A DNA stretch of 64,000 nt. It comes from UBA5195 sp034432755 (GTDB lineage Bacteria > Chloroflexota > Anaerolineae > Anaerolineales > Villigracilaceae). The position numbers and the translations under genes were made by a program. Location of the stretch: the NCBI GenBank assembly GCA_034432755.1, contig DAOUBQ010000021.1:14848-78847 (forward strand), given 5' to 3'. Below are positions 17,739 through 24,963 of the stretch, in pieces; within the stretch, counting starts at the first letter, position 1, and the number at the start of each line of letters is the position of its first letter. The notes below the pieces were generated by a model. It was not told where the DNA came from and ran no database searches. It saw only the letters and a list, made by a program, of their open reading frames with translations.

Positions 17739-18023
17739 ATGTTCAACTCTCTCCTTGTCACCGATTTTCGCTGGAACCGTCTACAAGAGCCTGCCCGCCC
17801 CTCGAACAAATCTGCCGACTTGATGCGCCTGCTCTCGGCGCTCGATACTGGCTGGCAAATTCTCTCGCCGGTGCGGGCGCTCGATTGCGCCGATACGCAC
17901 GGCGGCCAAGCGCTGGAAATTGACCTGCACCAGCCCGCCACCGGCGAACTGCGCCAATTGCTCATTAGCCGCCAGGAAAGCGTGGAACGCTTTTTAGGCG
18001 AAGAAGGCGTTGTGATTCTGTAA
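17739..18023 (+). CDS. Hypothetical protein, 94 aa
   Basis: No family recognised. The short soluble protein begins MFNSLLVTDFRWNRLQ and contains WQILSPVRALDCAD. It stands alone between the M48 protease and a strong terminator. No convincing ribosome site was identified in the A/G-rich stretch before ATG 17739. The reading frame and following terminator make it a plausible gene. Confidence 0.5.
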   Translation: MFNSLLVTDFRWNRLQEPARPSNKSADLMRLLSALDTGWQILSPVRALDCADTHGGQALEIDLHQPATGELRQLLISRQESVERFLGEEGVVIL

Positions 18024-18050
18024 GGCGGAATCATTCTGCCGCCCCACCGA

Positions 18051-18098
18051 AAATAACGCAACGACTACCCAATGTGGTAGTCGTTGCGTTATTTTGCC
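18051..18098. terminator. Bidirectional intrinsic terminator
   Basis: A nearly perfect stem of about 20 bp (AAAATAACGCAACGACTACC and complement) with a tiny ATG loop separates the convergent 94 aa gene and YitT gene. A-runs and T-runs on both flanks fit termination in both directions. Outer coordinates are approximate by one or two bases. Confidence 0.9.
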
Positions 18099-18114
18099 AG
18101 CAAAAACGGCTTGC

Positions 18115-18981
18115 CTACTGCTTGCGAAACGGCTGGAAGCCCTCGCCCAGGGCCTCGTGCGCTGCGCCGACCACCATGAAGGCGCGCGAGTCGGCTTCGT
18201 TTACAATGTCCTTGAGCATTTGCACCTCGGAGCGCGAAATAACACAATAAAGCACCGTGCGCTGCTCGCCGGTATAGGCCCCCGTCGCGCTCAAACGAGT
18301 GACACCGCGTTCCATCTCTGTCAGGATTTTCGCGGCGACCACATCGGCCTGAGAGGTGATAATTAACGCAGTGCGCACCGTTCCACCACCCTCCATGGTG
18401 GTATCCACCACCAGGCCGCTGACATAGAGCGTGATGACGGCGTAAAGGGCTTCCTTCCAGCCAAAAATAAATCCTGCGCCAACGATGACCACCGTGTCGG
18501 TCATCAGATAACTCTGGGTCATTGAAACGCCGCGATAGTGATTCAAGATGCGCGCCAGAATGTCACTACCACCGCTGGTGCCGCGTCCGCGATACACCAG
18601 GCCGTATCCAACCCCGGCCACCACCGCGCCATACAGCGAATTTAAGACGATATCATCGGTGATGCCATTTTGGGGAAAGAACGGCAGCCACAAGAGCGCA
18701 TCGGCAAAAAACGAATACGTTGCAATGGCAAACGCTGTGCGCAGCGCAAAGCTGCGCCCACCCAAAAAGCGCCAGCCCAGCAGAAAAAGCGGGATGTTGC
18801 CCATGAAGACCATCATGCCGATAGGCCAGCCGGTAAAGTGGTGGATGAGTTGCGAAATGCCGCTTACGCCGCCCGAAGCCAGGTTGGCTGGGACGAAGAA
18901 AATCCGCAATGCAACCGCCTGCACAAGCGTGCCAAACACAATCAGCGCGAAATCGCGCAAGGTGGGCCAATATTTTTTCAT
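18115..18981 (-). CDS. YitT-family membrane protein
   Basis: The 288 aa product has about five N-terminal membrane spans (DUF161) with the SGGVSGISQLI and GGSDILARIL motifs, then a soluble DUF2179 domain from about residue 200 (ALIITSQADVVAAKI, VLYCVISRSEV). YitT proteins are widespread; transport or regulation is suggested but not proven. Start ATG 18981 (MKKYWPTLRDF). It has its own transcription unit between two terminators. Confidence 0.88.
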   Translation of the reverse strand: MKKYWPTLRDFALIVFGTLVQAVALRIFFVPANLASGGVSGISQLIHHFTGWPIGMMVFMGNIPLFLLGWRFLGGRSFALRTAFAIATYSFFADALLWLPFFPQNGITDDIVLNSLYGAVVAGVGYGLVYRGRGTSGGSDILARILNHYRGVSMTQSYLMTDTVVIVGAGFIFGWKEALYAVITLYVSGLVVDTTMEGGGTVRTALIITSQADVVAAKILTEMERGVTRLSATGAYTGEQRTVLYCVISRSEVQMLKDIVNEADSRAFMVVGAAHEALGEGFQPFRKQ

Positions 18982-19028
18982 AAAAAAGACCTGTTCGCGT
19001 TGGAATGCCCCCGATTATACCGGCGAAA

Positions 19029-19063
19029 AGCGTCCCGAAGGGTTTTTCACCCTTTGGGACGCT
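19029..19063 (-). terminator. Intrinsic terminator after the permease gene
   Basis: A 14-bp stem AGCGTCCCGAAGGG (one mismatch) and an 8-base loop; on the minus strand it ends in CTTTTC. It lies 14 bases after the permease stop and just before the YitT start. The CGTCCCGAAGG core matches the stems at 7409 and 63379. Confidence 0.8.
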
Positions 19064-19076
19064 ACTTGTAATGTGG

Positions 19077-20465
19077 TTACTTCCCGTTCGGCTTGAAAAG
19101 CTGGAAAACCAAGTTGAGCAAGATGCCCACCACCGCTCCGGTGGCAATGGCCGGCCAGCCATAAGGGAAGACGGTTGGCAGCAGGGGCAGGGGCAAAAAG
19201 CCGCCGGGGAAACCGATATGCCCACCAATGCCAATGACCATCACAACCGCGCCAATTGCCAGGTTTTTCGGCTCGAACAGGTCCACTTTTTCGGAAATCA
19301 AGAGCGCGATTCCCTGCATTCCAATGACGCCGAACAGGTAAATCGCCAACCCACCGCTGACCGCTGTCGGCACGGATTGGACAATCCCCGCCAGGTGGCC
19401 GCTGAACGACATCAAAATGGCGATCATCCCCGCCGCAATCAGCGAAACGCCGCTGTAGTTACGGGTGATGACCATCAGCGAGTTGTTCTCGCCGTAGTTT
19501 GTACCAGCCGCCCCACCCAGCAAGCCGTTAATCATATCGCCGATACCATCCAGCACAAGATTCAACCCCACAAACTGGCTTAAGCCATATTTGGGTTGTT
19601 TCAGTTCCTCGGCCAAATGGTCAACGTACAAACTAATCTGATAAAGATGCGCCGTGCTTTCGGGAATGGTGGCGATTGCCATGACCGAAATGCTGATAAT
19701 GGCTGTTGCGCTTAACGCGGATGTAAACGCAGGAAAGGTGATGTGCGGGGCCGTTACAAGTTGCGCGCCGGTAATGGTGGTGTAATCTACCATCCCCAGC
19801 AGAGCCGCCACAGCATAGCCGACAATCGCGCCCAGCAAAATTGGCAGCATCCCAATAAACCCTTTGCCCTGAAGATAGACCGAGAACAGGATAGTGGAGA
19901 ACAGCGTAACAAGCGCCACGCCCCACCATTTCAGGTCGCCGCCTTGCATACCCCCTGCCACGCCGGAGGCCATATCGAGCGCAGCCTTGCCGAGCGCAAA
20001 ACCAATCACCGCCGCCACCGAACCGGTCACAATGGGGGGCAGAACCCGGTCGAGCATCGCTTTGCCGCCCGCAAAGCGGATGAGCAGGCCAATGAACACG
20101 TTAATCAGGCCCGTCACAACAATACCGGCCTGCGCCACGCTAATCAATTCGTCGCTGACTGGCTGACCAAACGAGGCGTTTGTCACGGCCAGGATGGCGG
20201 CGATATAACTGAACGACGAGCCATAATACAGCGGGATGAATTTCCCTATCCCGTAGCGCGAACCGAGCAGGGCCACAATGGTCGCCACGCCCGAAGCCAG
20301 CAAAACGGTACTGGTGTGAAAACCAACCAGCAGCGCCACCAGCACCGTGGCCGGGAACATGGTGAGGGCGTGCTGAAAACCGAGCAGCATGACCTGCCCA
20401 ATGGGCGGGACATCGTTGGGCAGGTAGCCCATCACTTGGGGTTTGACTTGGACCTTTTTGGACAT
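19077..20465 (-). CDS. uraA: UraA/NCS2-type uracil-xanthine permease
   Basis: Membrane symporter of nucleobases, 462 aa, with about 14 spans. Family motifs are seen: a GFQHALTMFPATVLVALLVG N-terminal helix, FIPLYYGSSFSYIAA, and the central ATIPESTAHLYQIS with its Glu, followed by GAAGTNYGENNSLMVITRNY. ATG 20465 is fixed by GAGGAGG; a 24-codon extension upstream lacks support. A hairpin with a T-run lies 55-86 bases ahead and may control transcription. Uracil is the likelier substrate, but xanthine is not excluded. Confidence 0.92.
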   Translation of the reverse strand: MSKKVQVKPQVMGYLPNDVPPIGQVMLLGFQHALTMFPATVLVALLVGFHTSTVLLASGVATIVALLGSRYGIGKFIPLYYGSSFSYIAAILAVTNASFGQPVSDELISVAQAGIVVTGLINVFIGLLIRFAGGKAMLDRVLPPIVTGSVAAVIGFALGKAALDMASGVAGGMQGGDLKWWGVALVTLFSTILFSVYLQGKGFIGMLPILLGAIVGYAVAALLGMVDYTTITGAQLVTAPHITFPAFTSALSATAIISISVMAIATIPESTAHLYQISLYVDHLAEELKQPKYGLSQFVGLNLVLDGIGDMINGLLGGAAGTNYGENNSLMVITRNYSGVSLIAAGMIAILMSFSGHLAGIVQSVPTAVSGGLAIYLFGVIGMQGIALLISEKVDLFEPKNLAIGAVVMVIGIGGHIGFPGGFLPLPLLPTVFPYGWPAIATGAVVGILLNLVFQLFKPNGK

Positions 20466-20519
20466 CTCTTCCTCCTCAAAAAATATGGATGACTGCGCCG
20501 ATTGACGGGCAACAGGCGC

Positions 20520-20551
20520 AAAAAAAGAGCCGCCCAACGCGACTCTTTTTT
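20520..20551 (-). terminator. T-run hairpin in the permease leader (possible attenuator)
   Basis: On the minus strand, AAAAAGAGTCGC pairs with GCGGCTCTTTTTT over a GTTGG loop. It sits between the upstream lipoprotein gene and the permease start. It may terminate the upstream transcript or act as an attenuator. A second stem, GGGCC/GGCCC, at about 20653-20681 is further upstream. No PyrR site or known purine riboswitch consensus was recognised. Confidence 0.6.
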
Positions 20552-20726
20552 ATTGCTAACTTACCTGGAAAACCCCGCGGGAAAAGCAGAAACAGGGTTG
20601 CAAAGGTCTTGATGAATTTGAAAACGTTCTGATGAACAAAAAATTTTATTTGGGGCCAAGTGTTGTGTAGACATTAGGCCCGATTTTATGCCGAAAAGCG
20701 AACCTGTCAAGGGACGAGGCGATTTT

Positions 20727-21056
20727 TTAAGGTCGAATGTCGGTGTTCGTGTTGTTCAGCCTCTGTTCGATTTTCTCAATCATACCATCAATAAGACCGA
20801 GCAGATAGGCTTCTTCATCGAGAGTCGGCCAGGCCTGCACCTGAGGGGTGGGCGGCGGCGTGACAGTTATTTCTGGCAGCGGAATGGCTTGCTTCGGGGC
20901 AGGCGTAAAGGTGGGCAACAGCCCAACCCGCACCTGCGGCGCAGGCAAGGTGGCCGTGGCCTGCGCTTCACTCGAATCGCTGCCAGAGCCGCAAGCAGCC
21001 AGAATCAGCCCGCCAACCACAAAAAACATGCCCAAGAGAAGATTTTTTTTGAACAC
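20727..21056 (-). CDS. Small lipoprotein
   Basis: The 109 aa product has a signal peptide and lipobox (VVGGLILAACGSGSDS), then a Pro/Thr-rich linker and a short C-terminal helix (AYLLGLIDGMIEKIEQRL). No family recognised. It follows the secreted protein by 19 bases, so they are probably co-transcribed; it may partner with it at the outer membrane face or cell surface. Confidence 0.75.
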   Translation of the reverse strand: MFKKNLLLGMFFVVGGLILAACGSGSDSSEAQATATLPAPQVRVGLLPTFTPAPKQAIPLPEITVTPPPTPQVQAWPTLDEEAYLLGLIDGMIEKIEQRLNNTNTDIRP

Positions 21057-21075
21057 CGCTCACCCTGCCAGGTGC

Positions 21076-21621
21076 CTACTCGCCATAACCTAACATCCAG
21101 CGCTTCCAGCCGTGATACTCTCTGGCAAGTTTCTGAATGGCCGCCACCAGGTTTAAGTGCGTGCCTTTCAAGTTCGTGCGCGCCTCGAGGATAGTTTGCG
21201 CAGCCAGTTGACGGTCGAGGACGACATAAAAGCCGTTGAAGCCGGCATTACGGGTGAACATGCTGTTGGTGTTCACGCGCGCCGCCTCGGCGATACTGAT
21301 GTCAGTATAAAACGTCGCAAGTGCGGCGTCGAGCCGGGTCACATCGCGGCCCTTCTTTTTGTAGAAATCAATCACGGTCTGGAACTGCCTTGCCAACTCA
21401 TACGAATCGCGGATAACGATGGCCTGGCTGTCGTACCAGGAGCGCACTTTCTGATACATCTTGGTCAGGTCGGCATTGGAAACTTTTCCCAAACCAGGAA
21501 TCGGCTTGGGCGGGTCATCCTCAGCAAACGCTGGGGTCGCGGTCGCCAGCAGCATCGTCAGCACCATCACGAAGGCCACCAGCGGAGCAATCAGGGTTTT
21601 AAGGGTTGGTTTTTTGGGCAT
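21076..21621 (-). CDS. Secreted helical protein
   Basis: The 181 aa product has a clear Sec signal peptide (APLVAFVMVLTMLLATATPAFA, cleaved at AFA) and a helical mature part with regular Leu/Ala/Arg spacing (MYQKVRSWYDSQAIVIRDSY). No family recognised. I prefer ATG 21621 (MPKKPT): AAAGG is closer to correct distance than for the ATG 9 bases upstream. The next gene, a lipoprotein, follows in the same direction. Confidence 0.75.
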   Translation of the reverse strand: MPKKPTLKTLIAPLVAFVMVLTMLLATATPAFAEDDPPKPIPGLGKVSNADLTKMYQKVRSWYDSQAIVIRDSYELARQFQTVIDFYKKKGRDVTRLDAALATFYTDISIAEAARVNTNSMFTRNAGFNGFYVVLDRQLAAQTILEARTNLKGTHLNLVAAIQKLAREYHGWKRWMLGYGE

Positions 21622-21698
21622 CGCTGCCATCCTTTCGCTTTGCGTTGATTGTTGAGGGGAATTATAGCACGCCCTGAACGATGGATATTATCCCCTGG

Positions 21699-22109
21699 TT
21701 ATCCTGTTTTTCTTGCCAGCCAAACCGCCGCTGCCGCCGTGATGCCTGCCAGGCAAGTTCCCCAGGCCATATCAACCACCGTCATCAGGAGCGGCCAGCC
21801 ATCCAGCGTGGCAAGATTGGTCAGATCGTAGGTGGCATACGCCACCAGCCCAAAAAAGGCCCCGCGCAGCGCGGCTGTTTTCAGATCACCGGCCTGAAGC
21901 GCTGGCCCGGTCACAAAAACCACCATCCCAGCGATGAACAGCAGGTAGAACAAGATTGCCGCGCCCCAGTTGGGACTTTCGGCCATGATGAACCCGATTT
22001 GGGAGCGGTAAAACGCCGGGGCGACCAGCCCCAGCCAAAGAGCGTCGAGCAGGGTAAAGGGCAACAGGGTCAGGAGGTAGGGTTTAAGAAAAGAAACCAT
22101 TTGACTCAT
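21699..22109 (-). CDS. DUF2177-family membrane protein
   Basis: The 136 aa product has four membrane spans with the family's FTLLDALWLGLVAPAFYRSQ N-terminus and AYATYDLTNLATLDGWPL loop. The Trp/Tyr/Asp pattern is typical of DUF2177, whose function is unknown. The gene starts 6 bases after the GH13 gene stop and lies in the same direction, so it is probably co-transcribed with it. Confidence 0.85.
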   Translation of the reverse strand: MSQMVSFLKPYLLTLLPFTLLDALWLGLVAPAFYRSQIGFIMAESPNWGAAILFYLLFIAGMVVFVTGPALQAGDLKTAALRGAFFGLVAYATYDLTNLATLDGWPLLMTVVDMAWGTCLAGITAAAAVWLARKTG

Positions 22110-22115
22110 AGACGG

Positions 22116-24863
22116 TCACACTCCTGCTGCGGTTCCCTTCGGCTTTTTACTCACGTTCTTTTTACCTGTTTCTTTTTTCTCAACAACTTTCTTCTCTCCA
22201 GCCGCCTTTTTCCGCGTTACTCGCTTCTTCTTCTCGACCTTCGGCTCTTCCTTCGCTGGCGGGAACATCTCATCAAACTTCGCCTGCAGCGATTCAACCC
22301 CAACGCCATTCAGCGTTTCAAACACCTTTTTCCACTGCTCCCCGCTGACAAAGCGCCAATCCAGGAAGGCATGGCACTGGTAGGCATTCATAATGAAAAA
22401 CAGGCCCTTCTCCCAGATTTCGGCGCAAGAGCGGATGTATTCGAGGTGGGTGGTGTAATCACGAAAGATGGCGTAGCCTTCTTTGGGCAAATCCAACCCC
22501 TCGGCCAGGGTGCGCTGGGTCATTTGTCCGCTGGCTTTATCCATATAGCCCACCGAAGTCTTAACCCAGCCACTGGTGGAAGCGTATTTGTTGTGATAAA
22601 CCACCAGGCCGCGCTCTTCGGCATGGCGATTGCTGAATGCAAACACATCCTCGTTGACATCACCCTGTGGGGTGAAGAAATCGTAGAGTAAGAAGTTATC
22701 TACCTCGGCAAACACGTAGCGTTTGTGCAACAAGGGGAAAATCTTCCATTCATGACCGCGAATCAGACCTTCGTTGGGCCATTCCTCCCATTTAGGGCGG
22801 CGAAATTCCATGCCGTACTTCTCGCGGTAGCCCTCAAACTGACCGTGACCGAACATGGGAAGCCCCGGCAGAGTAGACATCAGCGCAGCCACGCCAAAAT
22901 ACTTATCGCCATCGCCAAATTGCTCGATGGCCGTCTTTTCATCGGGATTGTTCATGAAGTTGACATAGCGCTTCATGATTTGCGGGTCGAACTCTAACGT
23001 GTTTTTCATCACCTGGCGATACTTGGCATTGTCTTCATCGCGCAGCATGTGCATAAAGGCCGAGTTGTAAACGCGGTGCATGCCCAGTGTGCGCACAAAG
23101 TAACCTTCCATGAGCCAGAAGGCTTCGGCCAGCAGCAGGGTATCTGGCACTTCGGCGGCCACCCGGTCAACCACCTCGCGCCAAAACTCTTCCGGAACAA
23201 GCGCGTCAAACTCGGCACGGGTCATGCCATGCTCGGCGCGCGATGGAATCGCTCCGCCCGAACCCGGTTCGGGGAACCACAAGCGCTGGATGTGCTTCTT
23301 GGCAAGCGTCATGGCCGCGTCAAAGCGAATGATGGGGAAGTTGCGCGCCACGTGCAAAATCGTCTGGATGACTGCCTCGCGCACTTCGGCTTTAAGATAA
23401 TTCAACTGCGCGGTATCGTTCCAGGGCATCGAAGTTCCATCGTTGCCATGATAAATGTAGCGCACATCGCCCGTCCACTTATCGATGCGCTTGAAAACCA
23501 CCGCCGCATCCGACCGGGAGTAGTAATGGTCTTCGAGAATAACGGCGATACGCTCATGGTCAGATAAGTCTTCGCTATTGAAAGTATAGCCAGGATAGGG
23601 CGGGTAGGGTAGCGAGAGGAACCAATCGGGATGTTCGTTCACCCACTGCGAGTCGATGCCCATGTGGTTGGGGACCATATCCGCCGAAAGCCGAATGCCG
23701 CGCTGCCAGGCGCGCCAGCGCAGGTTTTCGAGCGCGCCCCAACCGCCCAGGTCGGCGGCAATGTCATAGGAGTAGAGCGAATAGGCCGAGGCCACCGCAT
23801 CATGGTCGCCCATGCGCTGTTTAATGCGCTGGCTGGCGCGGCTGCGCTCCCACAGGCCAATCAGCCACAGACCGGTGATTCCGCGCGCCGCCATCGTATC
23901 CAGTTCTTCATCAGGGATGGCATCCAGCGTGTGAATATCGCGCTGGTACTGGCGGCTCAACTGCTCGAGCCAGACGTAAGAGTTTTTCGCCAGCAAGATG
24001 CAGCGCGGCATCCAATCTTTATCGGGGCTGAAACGTTCATATTCCGCGTAAGCGCCGCCAAAACTGATGACTGGCGCATCGCCCGCGAAGCCGCCTGCAA
24101 AATTGCCGCGAATCGCTTCTTCTTTGACGAAATCAACGGCGCGCAAAATCCGTTGCACAAAGGCATCCCCTAGCAAGGCGCCCCATTTTGTGAGCAAAAA
24201 TTGGAGTTGACCTTCCAGCGAATAAGGGGAGGCGAGCGCCGGAGCGCGCAGCGCGTGGATGAGCGTCTCGCCGGAACCTTTGCCGCCGAATTCTGCCTCG
24301 CCGTTAAAGAAATCGGCCAGCCCGCCTACGAGCGCCTCGTAGGCCGTGCCGCGCTTGAGCGGCTCGTCGTCGAACAATTCCTTGTACGGGGAAACCGCCG
24401 GGTTGAGGTTGGTGATGTGCAAGATGAGCATTTCTTGCAGCACAATTTGGCGATGGTCACGCCCATTCGTGTTTCCGTTGAGATAATCCGCTCCCCCTAT
24501 CCGATTTTGATACACCGCCACCGGGGGGAATTCCTCTACGAAGCGCAGCTGCACCTTCTCAAACGATTCCCCGCCCATCCGCGCGCGCATCCAGTCAAAG
24601 GCACGGTTCAGCACGCCGGGGTTTTGCAATTCATATTGTCGGATGAGAATGTGCAGAATTTCGTCAATCAATCCCATCGCATAAATGTGGCTGGCCGGCA
24701 CAGGCGCGCCCCGCACCGCAGCCATCTGCTCGGCAAAGCGGCGCGCGGCGGCGAAATCAGCCAAAAGCACGCGGCCATCGGTAGAAAACAGCGAGGCGTC
24801 GAAGCGGTAGATATCTCGCGCTTTTCGGGAGACATGAAACTCAAAGAGAAGGCAAGGTTGCAT
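22116..24863 (-). CDS. GH13 alpha-amylase-family enzyme with lysine-rich tail
   Basis: The 915 aa product has a novel N-terminal half (residues 1-about 330, no recognised domain) and a GH13 barrel. Catalytic residues are visible: region I DMVPNHMG, nucleophile D515 in RFDAAM, acid E580 in LLAEAF, and D641 in MNNPDE. Region IV has NPD instead of the usual NHD. The last 50 residues are Lys/Glu-rich (KKKRVTRKKAAGEKK), histone-H1-like. ATG 24863 has AGGAG upstream. A small GC palindrome (24491-24530) lies in frame near residue 115. Substrate is an alpha-glucan by family; secretion signal not seen. Confidence 0.85.
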   Translation of the reverse strand: MQPCLLFEFHVSRKARDIYRFDASLFSTDGRVLLADFAAARRFAEQMAAVRGAPVPASHIYAMGLIDEILHILIRQYELQNPGVLNRAFDWMRARMGGESFEKVQLRFVEEFPPVAVYQNRIGGADYLNGNTNGRDHRQIVLQEMLILHITNLNPAVSPYKELFDDEPLKRGTAYEALVGGLADFFNGEAEFGGKGSGETLIHALRAPALASPYSLEGQLQFLLTKWGALLGDAFVQRILRAVDFVKEEAIRGNFAGGFAGDAPVISFGGAYAEYERFSPDKDWMPRCILLAKNSYVWLEQLSRQYQRDIHTLDAIPDEELDTMAARGITGLWLIGLWERSRASQRIKQRMGDHDAVASAYSLYSYDIAADLGGWGALENLRWRAWQRGIRLSADMVPNHMGIDSQWVNEHPDWFLSLPYPPYPGYTFNSEDLSDHERIAVILEDHYYSRSDAAVVFKRIDKWTGDVRYIYHGNDGTSMPWNDTAQLNYLKAEVREAVIQTILHVARNFPIIRFDAAMTLAKKHIQRLWFPEPGSGGAIPSRAEHGMTRAEFDALVPEEFWREVVDRVAAEVPDTLLLAEAFWLMEGYFVRTLGMHRVYNSAFMHMLRDEDNAKYRQVMKNTLEFDPQIMKRYVNFMNNPDEKTAIEQFGDGDKYFGVAALMSTLPGLPMFGHGQFEGYREKYGMEFRRPKWEEWPNEGLIRGHEWKIFPLLHKRYVFAEVDNFLLYDFFTPQGDVNEDVFAFSNRHAEERGLVVYHNKYASTSGWVKTSVGYMDKASGQMTQRTLAEGLDLPKEGYAIFRDYTTHLEYIRSCAEIWEKGLFFIMNAYQCHAFLDWRFVSGEQWKKVFETLNGVGVESLQAKFDEMFPPAKEEPKVEKKKRVTRKKAAGEKKVVEKKETGKKNVSKKPKGTAAGV
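24491..24530. repeat. GC-rich palindromic repeat inside the GH13 gene
   Basis: CTCCCCCTAT at one end and GGGGGG at the other frame a 22-base interior with little pairing. It lies in frame in the N-terminal half and encodes about PPVAVYQNRIGGAD. It starts like the element at 1126-1167. That both come from one family is a plausible inference. Confidence 0.35.
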
Positions 24864-24963
24864 GGCAGGCTCCTGGTTGGGGTGTCGGTTCCTGTTAACT
24901 ATACTCCATCTGTAACCGAATGGGGGAATTCTGGATGAGTGATTTCGAGTATACTTAATCGCA

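Noticed and set aside
20466..20726. PyrR-binding leader or purine riboswitch
   Set aside because: No PyrR anti-antiterminator consensus or purine core visible; only generic hairpins.
21681..22691. A 336-codon plus-strand frame
   Set aside because: Overlaps DUF2177 and the GH13 gene on the other strand; no family and no start signal.
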